Positions 18,522 to 27,656 are shown, numbered from the stretch's first letter. The stretch: 55,943 bases of DNA from JAKPKF01 sp964536135 (GCA_964536135.1 CAZHVM010000003.1:1-55943); one strand, 5' to 3'. The notes: generated by a model from the sequence alone, not told the origin. Program-made: numbers and translations.

Positions 18522-19469
18522 ATGATTCCAAACCTAATATTAGAACTTTCTCTGAACTCTAAAGGTATCTTGAGAAAGATATTCTCTTTTTTAAGAAAAA
18601 TAACAATATATATATGGAATGACCCAGAGGTTAGATTTCACTTAAACAACAGAGCTATATATTTACCTCTATCACATAACTTACCTTTTTATTTAAGAGA
18701 TCATACCCTGTATGACCAACTTCTTGGTAGATTTAGTGAATATCTTCACTCTAAGAAAGGATCCGTTTATGGGGTAGATATTGGTGCAAATGTTGGAGAT
18801 ACAATTTTGTCAATGTATAGAAATAAGAAAGACTTATTTCTGGCGGTAGAACCTGAACCAAAATTTCTAAAATATCTTGAAAAGAACATGTTGGGTTATA
18901 AGAATGTTTTGATTGACAACACAATATGTTCGGCAGAAGAGATGTCGGGGGATTTCTCTTTTAGAGAACATGGTGGGACTGCCTCTATCGAAAGAAATAG
19001 TAGTTATATTAGTAATACTAAAATTGACAGTTTAGACAATATAATAAAAAAATATCCCCAAATCAGTTGTGTGGATATTTTCAAAATAGATACAGATGGA
19101 CACGATTTTGATGTTATAAGAGGTTCTCAAAACTTTGTAAAGCAGTATAAACCAAGTATCTTGTTTGAATGCGATTATTTTTCTAATAAGAATTATTTAA
19201 CAGAATTGTTGTCAACCTTAGAATTCTTCTTATCAAATGGATATTCAAAATGTTTGGTATATGATAACTTAGGGTATTTAATAGGGAAATATAGTCTTGA
19301 AGATACTGATGGATTTAAAAAACTTTTGCAGTATCAACTTATGAAGAAATCTTACTATTACGATATACTGGTTCTTCCGGATATGGTTTTTAAAGGATTC
19401 TACGATGAAGAGAAAAAATTCTATGGAGATTTTTTAAAAAAAGAAGGAAAAAAATCTTTTTTTGAATAG
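18522..19469 (+). CDS. FkbM-family SAM-dependent methyltransferase
   Basis: A class I methyltransferase of about 315 residues. The SAM motif is VDIGANVGDTIL (about residue 90), followed by AVEPEPKFLKYLEKN, and the post-catalytic FKIDTDGHDFDVIRGSQNF is the FkbM signature. Such enzymes O-methylate sugars or polyketides and are common in polysaccharide clusters. The ATG at 18522, five bases after the preceding stop, is taken as start. An in-frame ATG at 18498 would overlap the upstream gene by 20 bases and is also possible. The N-terminal 70 residues are not recognisable. Confidence 0.8.
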   Translation: MIPNLILELSLNSKGILRKIFSFLRKITIYIWNDPEVRFHLNNRAIYLPLSHNLPFYLRDHTLYDQLLGRFSEYLHSKKGSVYGVDIGANVGDTILSMYRNKKDLFLAVEPEPKFLKYLEKNMLGYKNVLIDNTICSAEEMSGDFSFREHGGTASIERNSSYISNTKIDSLDNIIKKYPQISCVDIFKIDTDGHDFDVIRGSQNFVKQYKPSILFECDYFSNKNYLTELLSTLEFFLSNGYSKCLVYDNLGYLIGKYSLEDTDGFKKLLQYQLMKKSYYYDILVLPDMVFKGFYDEEKKFYGDFLKKEGKKSFFE

Positions 19470-19498
19470 TTTCATAATTTTATGATTAAGGGTTAAAA

Positions 19499-20602
19499 AT
19501 GAAAATTTTTTATGACTATCAAGCATTTTCCATCCAGAAATATGGCGGTGTTTCTAGACTTTTCTCTGAATTAATACGAATATATAAGAGTGATCCTTCT
19601 ATGGATTGTTATCTGTCCTCTAAGTTCTCTAGCAATGAATACCTAAGAGATATAGATCTAAAAGTGTTTTCTCAAGACATTTTTAAATCTAAAATAGGCA
19701 AGAAATTACCATTGTTAATAAATCATCTTAGTACAATTGGAGATTTAATAACTAGGGATTACGATATCTTTCATCCCTCATATTACAGTCCGTATTTCTT
19801 ACAATTTCTTGGATCTAAGCCATTTGTCCTGACAGTCCATGATTTAACTCATGAACTTTTATCCGAATATTTTCCCCAAAATGATAAAACCAGTTCGAAT
19901 AAAAAGATACTTATACCTAAGGCAAATAAAATAATTGCAGTATCGGAAAATACTAAGAAAGACATATTAAATCTTTATGCTTTTGATGAAAATAATATAG
20001 AGGTAATTTATCATGGATCAAGCTTAAAACCTTACGAAGGGAGAGAGAAGATTTTTAACTTACCTGAGAGGTATATTCTTTACCAAGGAGTTAGAGGTGG
20101 ATATAAAAATTTTAACAAATTTCTCTCTGCAACCTCTCCTTTGTTAGTTGCAGATTCTGGATTATATCTCGTATGCAGTGGGTCGACAGATTTCACAAAA
20201 GAGGAATATGAGTTAATAAAACTTTTGGATTTAGAAAAGAAAGTTTTACATTTTGATTATATTGGGAATGAAGAATTGGCTTATTTTTATCAAAATTGTT
20301 TGGCGTTTGTTTATCCCTCTCTTTACGAAGGATTTGGAATTCTTCTTCTGGAAGCTATGTCCTGTGGTGCTCCAATGGTGATAAGTAACAGAAGCTCCTT
20401 CCCTGAGATTGCGCTCGATTGTGCAATGTATTTTGATCCTACCAGTGAAGAATCTATTCGAAATTCCATTGAAGAGGTAATTAATAATTCAGAACTGAGG
20501 AAAGATCTTGTGAGAAAAGCAGACAAAAGAGTACGAGATTTCTCCTGGGAAGAAACTGCTAGAAAAACAAAATTGTTATATGATAAAGTATTGTTAGAAT
20601 AA
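19499..20602 (+). CDS. GT4 glycosyltransferase
   Basis: A 367-residue GT-B glycosyltransferase. It begins MKIFYDYQAFSIQKYGGVSRLFSEL, the usual start of the WbpY/mannosyltransferase-like GT4 group, has FVLTVHDLTHELLSEYFP near 110, then RYILYQGVRGGYKNFNKFL, and the donor site AFVYPSLYEGFGILLLEAMSCGAPMVIS near 265-290 with intact EGFG and Glu. The C-terminus FSWEETARKTKLLYDKV is typical. It comes 29 bases after the FkbM gene and 17 bases before the GT2 gene. Confidence 0.92.
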   Translation: MKIFYDYQAFSIQKYGGVSRLFSELIRIYKSDPSMDCYLSSKFSSNEYLRDIDLKVFSQDIFKSKIGKKLPLLINHLSTIGDLITRDYDIFHPSYYSPYFLQFLGSKPFVLTVHDLTHELLSEYFPQNDKTSSNKKILIPKANKIIAVSENTKKDILNLYAFDENNIEVIYHGSSLKPYEGREKIFNLPERYILYQGVRGGYKNFNKFLSATSPLLVADSGLYLVCSGSTDFTKEEYELIKLLDLEKKVLHFDYIGNEELAYFYQNCLAFVYPSLYEGFGILLLEAMSCGAPMVISNRSSFPEIALDCAMYFDPTSEESIRNSIEEVINNSELRKDLVRKADKRVRDFSWEETARKTKLLYDKVLLE

Positions 20603-20619
20603 TAAGTATTTCACAAAGA

Positions 20620-21423
20620 ATGAAGATATCAATAATAACGGTAGTTTTAAATAATGAGAAGACAATAGAAAGGGCAATTTCCTCTGTACTTAAGCAAGAA
20701 TATGCGGATATAGAACATATTGTTATAGATGGTGGCTCTACAGATAATACACTTAAGATATTAGATAAATACAAAAAAGATATAGACATTCTTAAGTCAG
20801 AGAAAGATGGTGGTATTTATGATGCTATGAATAAGGGTATTCTATTAGCAAAGGGCGATATAATATATTTCTTAAACTCTGATGATAAATTCTTTGATAA
20901 GCGCGTTGTATCAGATTTTATGAAAGAAATTAAGAAGAATGAAAAATATGACTATTTCTATGGAGGGATAGTATGTAACAATATTTTTGGGTGGAAATCA
21001 AAGAATATAAAAATGAAAGCGATTCCAAATCTCTCGATTAAGTTTGGTCACAATATCCCACATCAATCATTGTTTGTAAGAAAAGAATTGTTTGACAAAA
21101 TAGGTCTGTTTAATCCTGAGTATAGGGTAAATGGTGATTATGAGTGGGAGTGTAGATTAGTCAAGGGAGGATTCTCGGGTTTATTTATTCAAAGATTGGT
21201 TTCTTTTTATGATCAAAATGGTTTTTCCTCAAAAATCAGTTGGGATCCTTATAGAGAGAAGCTATTCATTATTAAAAGTTATTTCGGCCTTTTTTATTTT
21301 TTCATATTTTTATTTCATAGCTATTTGAAATATCCATTAGTCTTTATTTTATCAAGATTAAAACTTGCTGGACTGGTTTCTATGTTAATTAATAAGATCA
21401 AGAGAACATCATATGATAAATAG
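20620..21423 (+). CDS. GT2 glycosyltransferase
   Basis: A 267-residue family 2 glycosyltransferase of the WcaA/WfgS type. The GT-A fold is clear: ISIITVVLNNEKTIERAISSVL, IVIDGGSTDNTLKIL at 35-50, DGGIYDAMNKGI near 65 and the metal-binding FLNSDD near 85. The PHQSLFVRKELF and NGDYEWECRLV segments follow, the latter with the expected catalytic aspartate. The last 40 residues include a hydrophobic segment, so the enzyme is probably membrane-associated. It is part of the same transcript as the preceding GT4 gene. Confidence 0.92.
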   Translation: MKISIITVVLNNEKTIERAISSVLKQEYADIEHIVIDGGSTDNTLKILDKYKKDIDILKSEKDGGIYDAMNKGILLAKGDIIYFLNSDDKFFDKRVVSDFMKEIKKNEKYDYFYGGIVCNNIFGWKSKNIKMKAIPNLSIKFGHNIPHQSLFVRKELFDKIGLFNPEYRVNGDYEWECRLVKGGFSGLFIQRLVSFYDQNGFSSKISWDPYREKLFIIKSYFGLFYFFIFLFHSYLKYPLVFILSRLKLAGLVSMLINKIKRTSYDK

Positions 21424-21432
21424 GTACTTTTT

Positions 21433-22224
21433 ATGAAAACTTCAGATGAAAAATGTAATATATGTGGTTCTGTAATGTCGCCCATGTTTAGGGCAAAGAT
21501 ATTAGATAGATATGAGATTCAATATTCTCAGTGTTCTAATTGTCTTTTTGTTCAAACAGAGCCAGCATACTGGTTAAAAGAGGCATATGAGGCTCCAATG
21601 GATAGCAGTGATACTGGCGTTTTGCAGAGAAATATACTCTTTAGTCTTAAGACATCATTGCTTATTCATTTTTTATTTAATAAAAAAGGACGATATCTTG
21701 ATTATGCCGGCGGATGGGGTGTTTTTACTAGGCTTATGAGGGATAGGGGCTTTGATTTCTATTGGTATGACCCTTATACAGAGAATAAATTCGCCAGAGG
21801 TTTTGAAGGGGAATTAAATACAAAATATGAGCTTCTAACGTTATTTGAGGGATTTGAACATTTTGATAACCCTCGGGAAGAATTTAAAAAAATATTCAAG
21901 CTATCAAATAACATCCTCTTTTCAACAGAACTTGTTCCGAAACCAACGCCAAACCCTAAGGAATGGTGGTATTATGGCTTAAACCATGGACAACACATAT
22001 CGTTTTATTCAAAGGAAACTCTTGAGAAAATTGCGAAAGAATACTCGTTTTTCTACAATACAAATGGCAACAACATACATCTGTTTTCAAAACAAAAAAT
22101 CCCAAGAGTTATCTTTAGATTTTTGACATCAAAATTTGGACTTCTACTTCTTCCTTTTGTATTTTATACAAACAAATCGAGGAGTTTTTCTGATTATGAG
22201 GAATTGTTAAGGCGAAAAGTATAG
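21433..22224 (+). CDS. Class I methyltransferase with N-terminal zinc ribbon
   Basis: A 263-residue protein. The N-terminal CNICGSVM ... CSNCLFVQ forms a CxxC-CxxC zinc ribbon at residues 8-37, as in sugar C-methyltransferases and related proteins. The SAM-binding YLDYAGGWGVFTRLMRDRGFDFYWYDPY lies near 95-125 and a second conserved region, EGFEHFDNPREEF, follows. Late residues GLNHGQHISFYSKETL match the methyltransferase-11/23 group. It is the last plus-strand gene before a convergent FkbM gene, so it probably modifies the glycan or its precursor. Confidence 0.82.
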   Translation: MKTSDEKCNICGSVMSPMFRAKILDRYEIQYSQCSNCLFVQTEPAYWLKEAYEAPMDSSDTGVLQRNILFSLKTSLLIHFLFNKKGRYLDYAGGWGVFTRLMRDRGFDFYWYDPYTENKFARGFEGELNTKYELLTLFEGFEHFDNPREEFKKIFKLSNNILFSTELVPKPTPNPKEWWYYGLNHGQHISFYSKETLEKIAKEYSFFYNTNGNNIHLFSKQKIPRVIFRFLTSKFGLLLLPFVFYTNKSRSFSDYEELLRRKV

Positions 22225-22261
22225 AACATTTACAAAACTCAGTAGTTATCGTTAAGAATAC

Positions 22262-23023
22262 TTATTTTTTAAGAACAAAGATACCGTCAACTTGTAGCAA
22301 CCGACCCGTTGAAGGATCAGCAAATCCATTTTCTAATGAGAATAATTGAAAACCTTTTTTTTCAAGATATTTTATCATCTCAACAAATAACATTTCATTC
22401 TCGTACAAGGGAAGTAAAGACATCTCTAGTTGGATGATTCTGATATTCTTCAAAGATTTAGTTGCTCCCTCCAAGACGTTCTTTTCATATCCTTGTGTAT
22501 CTATTTTTATCATGACATTCTTTTTAGGAGTACAAAAGGATTTATAAATAAAATCAAGTGTTTTAATATTAATCTCTTGTTGAGCGATATACTTTGATTC
22601 TGGAGCACTATTTAAATGATTTGGAAGCATCTCTAAAATTGAGCTACTATATGAGTTTCCAGCTACATTTATTGTACTTTTCGTATTCTTATTCCCAAGT
22701 GCATAATTATTAACAATCCAGTTTTTATCTTTCGAGGAAACTTTTTCCAACTCCTGAAAAGCACTGTTTAAAGGTTCGAAAGATATTATTTTTCCGGTGT
22801 ATCCCATCTCCCTCATATTTTTAGAGTATTGCCCACAATTTGCTCCTATATCAAATAAAGTGTTGATTTTGTAATGACGAATTATCTTCATTCGTCTTTT
22901 AGTATCAAAATCAGGATAACTTCTAATCTCTAATCCAATCTTTTTGAGTAATTTGTTCGATAGACGGCCGATATTTTTTGTTGATGCAATTATTATATTC
23001 GGATTTTTGTCTTTTTTCTGCAT
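22262..23023 (-). CDS. FkbM-family SAM-dependent methyltransferase on the opposite strand
   Basis: A 253-residue FkbM methyltransferase. TLFDIGANCGQYSKNMREMGY is the SAM site (about 60-80), with IISFEPLNSAF after it and VMIKIDTQGYEKNVLEGATKSL as the FkbM signature. It is unlike the FkbM protein at 18522 outside these motifs. It is the only gene of the island on the minus strand and converges on the zinc-ribbon methyltransferase with a 37-base gap. It has its own TATAAT eight bases before the start codon, so it is independently transcribed. Confidence 0.88.
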   Translation of the reverse strand: MQKKDKNPNIIIASTKNIGRLSNKLLKKIGLEIRSYPDFDTKRRMKIIRHYKINTLFDIGANCGQYSKNMREMGYTGKIISFEPLNSAFQELEKVSSKDKNWIVNNYALGNKNTKSTINVAGNSYSSSILEMLPNHLNSAPESKYIAQQEINIKTLDFIYKSFCTPKKNVMIKIDTQGYEKNVLEGATKSLKNIRIIQLEMSLLPLYENEMLFVEMIKYLEKKGFQLFSLENGFADPSTGRLLQVDGIFVLKK

Positions 23024-23031
23024 TCTGTCTG

Positions 23032-23037
23032 ATTATA
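23032..23037 (-). promoter_or_regulatory. -10 box before the minus-strand FkbM gene
   Basis: TATAAT on the minus strand (ATTATA on the plus strand) lies eight bases before the ATG at 23023. This gives a leaderless or nearly leaderless transcript. Confidence 0.5.
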
Positions 23038-23095
23038 TAAATTATCCTTGTATTATATTCTATATCTTCAAAAAGAAGAAATATCCAGACACATC

Positions 23096-23104
23096 TGATA
23101 ATAT
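23096..23104 (+). promoter_or_regulatory. Extended -10 box that decides the GT4 start at 23111
   Basis: TGATAATAT is followed by six bases and the ATG at 23111. Another in-frame ATG at 23105 lies inside the region that would be at or before the transcription start, so the second ATG is the better choice. Confidence 0.5.
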
Positions 23105-23110
23105 ATGTCT

Positions 23111-24286
23111 ATGCACATCATAATTGATGCAACTACAACTCAAGACCAAATGGCATATGCAGGACCAGGAAGATATACTAGAAATATCATCCTCTCCCTT
23201 GTTAAAGAATACCCAGATACAAAATATTCCATTCTACTTTTCAATAACAAACAATCAACATTAGATGATGAAATATCTAAATATCCAAATGCAGAGATAA
23301 TTAGAATAGGGGAATATAAAGACAACGATTACAAAAATGACATTACATATTTTAAACAAATACTTCCAGTTGTAAAAAAGATAAAACAAAAAGACAGCAT
23401 ATACTTCTGTCCATACTTTTGGAGAAACTTCCCCTCATACAGTATGCCTGTTGTACTCTTCGTCCATGATATGAACCTTCCAATGTTCAATATGTACTCC
23501 CAACAGTCTCCAATCCACAACGCAATTAGGGGAATACAATACTGGATGACTCTAAACAAATCTATGAAATGTAAACATATAATTACTAATTCTTTAAATA
23601 CTAAAACAGATTTTCTTAAATACTATCCAAAGTACCCAGAGCACAAAGTCTCTGTATCGTACATAGGAGTAGAAATAGAAGAAAAAGAAACATCCCTTGA
23701 GAACATACTCCCCAAAGATTGGAAAGAAAAACAGTATCTGATATATTTTGGAGCAGGAATTAGTAAAACCAAAAACTCCAAAGGAGCACTACTAGCATAC
23801 ATCTCTTTCCTTAAGACTCTAGATAAAGAAAAAGCCCCATACTTTGTAATAGCGGGTGGTAAATTTGAAGACAAGACAAAACCAGAAATTAAAGAACTCT
23901 ACGACATAATTGAAAAGAACAATATACAAGATAAAGTAATATTTACAGGCTTTTACAAAGATGAAGACAAATACTCTCTACTACACAATTCATTCGCATT
24001 CATACACCTCTCTCTTGCAGAAGGATTCGGGATAGCGCCAATAGAGGCAATGAGATCTAAAACTCCAACTATATTACACAGAAGCCCAGTATATGAAGAA
24101 CTTTTCTCTGAAGTATCTGTGATGGTAGATGGAAATAATTCAGAGCAAGTAGGATGTGCTATCAAAGATATATACAACAACCCAGACAAATACAAACAAC
24201 TTGTTGAAAAAGCATGTACTCTCTCACACAAATATACATGGGAGCAAAGTGCGAAGGTAACACATGAGGTATTTGAGAACTTATAG
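23111..24286 (+). CDS. GT4 glycosyltransferase
   Basis: A 391-residue GT-B glycosyltransferase. It begins MHIIIDATTTQDQMAYAGPGRYTRNII, has VVLFVHDMNLPMFNMY near 115, YLIYFGAGISKTKNSKGALLAYI near 210 and the donor site AFIHLSLAEGFGIAPIEAMRSKTPTILH near 300-325. Base use is visibly different from the genes to its left: more C on the coding strand (ctc, cca, aca codons), like the secA-side genes. It may thus belong to the older chromosomal background rather than to the island. Confidence 0.9.
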   Translation: MHIIIDATTTQDQMAYAGPGRYTRNIILSLVKEYPDTKYSILLFNNKQSTLDDEISKYPNAEIIRIGEYKDNDYKNDITYFKQILPVVKKIKQKDSIYFCPYFWRNFPSYSMPVVLFVHDMNLPMFNMYSQQSPIHNAIRGIQYWMTLNKSMKCKHIITNSLNTKTDFLKYYPKYPEHKVSVSYIGVEIEEKETSLENILPKDWKEKQYLIYFGAGISKTKNSKGALLAYISFLKTLDKEKAPYFVIAGGKFEDKTKPEIKELYDIIEKNNIQDKVIFTGFYKDEDKYSLLHNSFAFIHLSLAEGFGIAPIEAMRSKTPTILHRSPVYEELFSEVSVMVDGNNSEQVGCAIKDIYNNPDKYKQLVEKACTLSHKYTWEQSAKVTHEVFENL

Positions 24287-24326
24287 AAAGATAGTTATTA
24301 ACTTTCATTTCACTTTTTACGATTTT

Positions 24327-24335
24327 TGTTACACT
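24327..24335 (+). promoter_or_regulatory. Extended -10 box before the DUF3800 gene
   Basis: TGTTACACT, with TG one base before TACACT, is followed by seven bases and the ATG at 24343. It is a leaderless-type arrangement. Confidence 0.45.
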
Positions 24336-24342
24336 TCTATCT

Positions 24343-24993
24343 ATGATTGCATTCATAGACGAATCAGGAGATCCAGGATTAGATGTTAAGAAAGGTGCTA
24401 GCCCTTATCTTGTCTTTGCTATGGTTATCTTTGAGAAAGAAATTGACATAACAGAAATTCAATATAAGATGACACGATATAGGAAAAAGATTGCGTACTC
24501 CCCTTCGTATGAATTCAAATTTAGAAAAAGCAGAAAGAAAATAATAATAGGGCTACTGAGCTCTGTTAAATCTTGTAATTTCAGAATAATGTCTTTGATT
24601 GTAGACAAAAGAAACTTGAAATTCAGTAAGAAAGTAAGTAGCAAGGAAATTTACAATTCATTATTATCGTTACTTCTCGATAAGTGCCTAACAAAGAAGG
24701 GAAATGTAAGGATAAGATTAGATGGAAAGGCAGAAAGAGAACTGCAGGCAAGTATAAAATCTTTTTTAAAAAGATATCTTCGCGCAAAAACCAAGGATGT
24801 AAAGTTAGATTTTAAAATTATAAATTCAAAAAATGACGATATAATTCAACTAACGGATATTATTGTTGGCAGTATAGCAAGAAGCTATATGGCTAATAAA
24901 AAAGATTCTGCAATATACAAAAAGATAATAGAGAAGCAAATAGAATTAGAATGGGTTTTGAATAAAGGCGATCTAGAGCCTATTCTGAAATAA
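24343..24993 (+). CDS. DUF3800 family protein
   Basis: A 216-residue protein with the DUF3800 hallmarks: an N-terminal AFIDESGDPGL, a central conserved basic region, and a C-terminal IIQLTDIIVGSIARSYM. The spaced acidic residues (Asp5, Glu6, Asp9 and the late Asp) resemble a metal-binding RNase H-like site. Family members occur singly and in defence or mobile contexts, and no biochemical role is firmly known. Here it stands alone between the glycosyltransferase and a DUF456 gene, with its own leaderless-type promoter. It might mark a former insertion boundary, but no repeat or integrase is visible. Confidence 0.8.
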   Translation: MIAFIDESGDPGLDVKKGASPYLVFAMVIFEKEIDITEIQYKMTRYRKKIAYSPSYEFKFRKSRKKIIIGLLSSVKSCNFRIMSLIVDKRNLKFSKKVSSKEIYNSLLSLLLDKCLTKKGNVRIRLDGKAERELQASIKSFLKRYLRAKTKDVKLDFKIINSKNDDIIQLTDIIVGSIARSYMANKKDSAIYKKIIEKQIELEWVLNKGDLEPILK

Positions 24994-25063
24994 ATTCAGA
25001 AACGCACACCTGTAAGGCGACAGTTCGGACTCCAGATCTTTTCATCTGCATTATATCCATATG

Positions 25064-25072
25064 TGGTATATT
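25064..25072 (+). promoter_or_regulatory. Extended -10 box before the DUF456 gene
   Basis: TGGTATATT; transcription would start near 25079, about 26 bases before the ATG at 25105. A four-codon mini-ORF (ATG at 25089, then TAA) lies in this leader. Confidence 0.35.
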
Positions 25073-25104
25073 ATGTAAATATATCATCATGAAATCTTCA
25101 TAAT

Positions 25105-25593
25105 ATGGAAATAATTAGCATCATAATTTACGTCCTCCTAGGTATGGTTTCCCTCGCAGGCCTTGTTCTTGTTGTCATAAATCTCCCAGGTATCTGGCTC
25201 ATATATATATCTACCATAATCCTAGCCATAATGGATAAATTTGAAAACATAACTCCATTAATCCTAGTTATACTCTTCATTCTCTGCTTACTCTCCACAC
25301 TCTCAGACAACATAGCAGTAGCACTTGGAGCTAAAAAATTAGGCTCTACAGGATGGGGAATGGTAGGAGCAATACTTGGTGGACTAGTAGGAATGATCTT
25401 TGGTGGAATAGCAGGTATGTTTCTTGGACCACTGCTTGGAGCTACAATATTTGAAATAATATTTGCACACAAAGATGCGACTCAAGGTATTAAAGCAGGA
25501 TTAGGAACATTTATAGGAATCATCTTAAGCATTGTTTTTAGATTTGCCTTAAGCATAGGAATAATCATCTTTGTCATCTCTCGTGTACTGTAA
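25105..25593 (+). CDS. DUF456 family membrane protein
   Basis: A 162-residue protein with four or five hydrophobic segments. The middle AVALGAKKLGSTGWGMVGAI and then GGLVGMIFGGIAGMFLGPLLGA is the glycine-rich DUF456 signature, with two small-residue helices. The function of DUF456 is not known. The last 112 bases of the gene also encode, on the other strand, the C-terminus of the protein at 25482-26123, so the two genes converge and overlap. Confidence 0.82.
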   Translation: MEIISIIIYVLLGMVSLAGLVLVVINLPGIWLIYISTIILAIMDKFENITPLILVILFILCLLSTLSDNIAVALGAKKLGSTGWGMVGAILGGLVGMIFGGIAGMFLGPLLGATIFEIIFAHKDATQGIKAGLGTFIGIILSIVFRFALSIGIIIFVISRVL

Positions 25594-26123
25594 CTAACCC
25601 AAACATTACCAAATACATCCTCTCTTACATTAACAATCATATCTTTTTTCTTTATATCCTTAAGAAATATCTCCTCCATCTCTCCACTAGCAATATCAAT
25701 TTTGTAGAAATGCTTCTCTAAGAAATCTACTGCAGTAGTTGCAATGACAATATCCTTATCCATATACAATGGACGAATTGTTTCGAAAAAACTCAACTCT
25801 TTTACAATACCTCTCTCACTGTCCAACACAGTAAATTTGGTAGAAAATTCCTTCTCACGCTGTATTATGTAATGTTCAATTCTGCAGAATATCAAACCAT
25901 CATCATATCCTACAAACTCATTCCCCTCTCTCTTCCCAATTTCCTCAACATCTCTTTGTAAGACATCCATTTCTAATATACTTTCCTCATTTACAAGCAG
26001 AACCCTCTGCGTATCTACATGTATTACCTGCTGGACATCTACAATATTTGCAACCATATACTCTGTTCTCTGCCCAGAAATTAAAACTGAAAGAAGATAT
26101 ATTACTGTTTTTAAATATCCCAT
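25482..26123 (-). CDS. Secreted protein of unknown function
   Basis: A 213-residue protein with an N-terminal hydrophobic stretch (residues 3-16) that may be a signal sequence or anchor. The rest is beta-rich with repeated V-x-V/IATTAVDF-like strands, and FGNVWVSYSTR near 170 resembles a beta-propeller blade. I do not recognise a family. The gene follows the M23 peptidase after 15 bases on the same strand, so they probably share a transcript and act in the envelope. The last 36 residues lie antisense to the DUF456 gene and are the least certain part. Confidence 0.6.
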   Translation of the reverse strand: MGYLKTVIYLLSVLISGQRTEYMVANIVDVQQVIHVDTQRVLLVNEESILEMDVLQRDVEEIGKREGNEFVGYDDGLIFCRIEHYIIQREKEFSTKFTVLDSERGIVKELSFFETIRPLYMDKDIVIATTAVDFLEKHFYKIDIASGEMEEIFLKDIKKKDMIVNVREDVFGNVWVSYSTREMTKMIIPMLKANLKTMLKMIPINVPNPALIP

Positions 26124-26138
26124 ACTTAAACAACTAAA

Positions 26139-27644
26139 TTAATATCCCGGATGTGGATTATCTCCACTTAATCTCCCTGGTATGGACTTTGCATTCAAAG
26201 TAACAATCTTGCTCCAGTCTGTATTAATGTAATTTACAGGATTTACATGTGTACTCTGGTTTCTCCCCTTCCTAGTTTCAAAATGCAGATGGTACCCTAA
26301 CTTCTGACAATTCCATGCTCCAGAATTCCCACTTACACCAATTTTCTGTCCTTTCTTAACCCTGTCTCCAGTATTAACTAAAGCCTTTTCTAGATGGAAA
26401 TATGTAGTGTACATACCATTGTCTTGCTTGATGAGAAGATAGTTGCCACCAGAGAAACACTTCCCATTGTAGCTATCCCAACCCTTGCCAACGACAGTAC
26501 CATCTGAAACAGCCAGAACACTTTCTTTCACTACTCCAAAATCTATACCCTTGTGCGGTTTCTGGAACGCAGTATTCCCATGCCACTGTGTAACACCAAT
26601 TGGTTTACTAAATGGAAAAGAGAAAGGTTTCTTTGAAGTAGAAATATCTTTAGGGTCAAGAGAGTAAGAACCACCACCAGAAATGGAGATGTTAAACTCT
26701 GGAACAGTCATCACATATTTAAATCTCATTCTTAACTTCTCCTTTTTACGGAAATACCCAGCAAACAAAGAAAAAAGATTGCCTTCTTTTGTAAAAGACT
26801 TAATTGGGATATATAGATCTCCTTGGTAAACAGAAAAATATACATTCGGTTCTAAGTTGTAATTATGTGAAGTCACTAGCTCCTCTTTACACTTAAAAAA
26901 AGATACAGGTTTAAGAATATCTCTCCTACACCTGTATTCATCTACAACCACTGACACATTGCTTAAGAAATTTCCCTTAACTACAACACTGTAATCATCT
27001 ACAAATGGATACAGAGTAATCTCATTCAATTGAAGGGTGGGAATATTACATGACTCAGTAACAATCTTCTTCTTCAAATATTTAAACCTACATACAGTCT
27101 CTTCCTTTGTTACTCCCAAAACAGAAGCCGTAGAAGTATCCCACTCCATGTGTTCCTCCTCGTTCTTTACAATTGCAGGAATTTTCTTCTGAACTGTTTT
27201 CATCTTGGGAGGAATTGTAACCTTCTTTTGCTCAACAAGAGGTTTCTCCACAGGCTTTTGAGGCTCCTCGGGTGGAATTTTCTCTTGTGGTAGAAGTGTA
27301 TTAATACTAAACCTCCTAGATTCGGAGACATACGGATATGTTCCATCGAAGATATCTTTTCTCGCATACAGAACCCTCCATGCAAAAACATCGTAATTGG
27401 AAAGAGCACGAGTATGTTGCGTTTCGCTTCCTACAGGTACGAGCATATATGTAGACCAATTAAGGTAAAAAGCAATATCTAGTCTGTAAACATATTCATT
27501 TACTGTATCTGTATTCTCCCATTTGAAATTCACAATTCTATTAGTTAGATACTCATCTTTCTGTGGAGATATTAAGGTAACATCCGCAAAACAAACCGTT
27601 GTAGAAAACAAGAAAAAGAGTAGTGAAAACAATATCTTGTACAT
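26139..27644 (-). CDS. M23 (LytM) family metallopeptidase, secreted
   Basis: A 501-residue protein starting MYKILFSLLFFLFSTTVCFA, a typical signal peptide. The start at 27644 is chosen over a codon 66 bases upstream because it places the signal peptide first and a TATATT box six bases before it. The middle has two likely beta-sandwich regions and a Lys/Pro-rich linker. The C-terminal LytM domain has HKGIDFG (metal His and Asp), GNYLLIKQDNGMYTTYFHL and YHLHFE (HxH), so all metal ligands are present. It would cut peptide cross-links of cell-wall murein. A conserved end, NPVNYI, follows. Confidence 0.88.
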   Translation of the reverse strand: MYKILFSLLFFLFSTTVCFADVTLISPQKDEYLTNRIVNFKWENTDTVNEYVYRLDIAFYLNWSTYMLVPVGSETQHTRALSNYDVFAWRVLYARKDIFDGTYPYVSESRRFSINTLLPQEKIPPEEPQKPVEKPLVEQKKVTIPPKMKTVQKKIPAIVKNEEEHMEWDTSTASVLGVTKEETVCRFKYLKKKIVTESCNIPTLQLNEITLYPFVDDYSVVVKGNFLSNVSVVVDEYRCRRDILKPVSFFKCKEELVTSHNYNLEPNVYFSVYQGDLYIPIKSFTKEGNLFSLFAGYFRKKEKLRMRFKYVMTVPEFNISISGGGSYSLDPKDISTSKKPFSFPFSKPIGVTQWHGNTAFQKPHKGIDFGVVKESVLAVSDGTVVGKGWDSYNGKCFSGGNYLLIKQDNGMYTTYFHLEKALVNTGDRVKKGQKIGVSGNSGAWNCQKLGYHLHFETRKGRNQSTHVNPVNYINTDWSKIVTLNAKSIPGRLSGDNPHPGY

Positions 27645-27650
27645 ACAGAA

Positions 27651-27656
27651 AATATA
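27651..27656 (-). promoter_or_regulatory. -10 box before the M23 peptidase gene
   Basis: TATATT on the minus strand lies six bases before the ATG at 27644. It sits back-to-back with the secA promoter in a 58-base intergenic space. Confidence 0.45.

Noticed and set aside
22225..22261. TTAAGAA repeats between the convergent methyltransferase genes as a terminator
   Set aside because: The copies are direct, not inverted, and form no hairpin.
24343..24993. DUF3800 gene as part of a defence island
   Set aside because: No other defence gene, integrase or repeat lies on either side in this window.
25034..25049. CAGAT-CTTTTC-ATCTG hairpin in the gap after the DUF3800 gene
   Set aside because: Only five base pairs and no T run after it; too weak to call a terminator.
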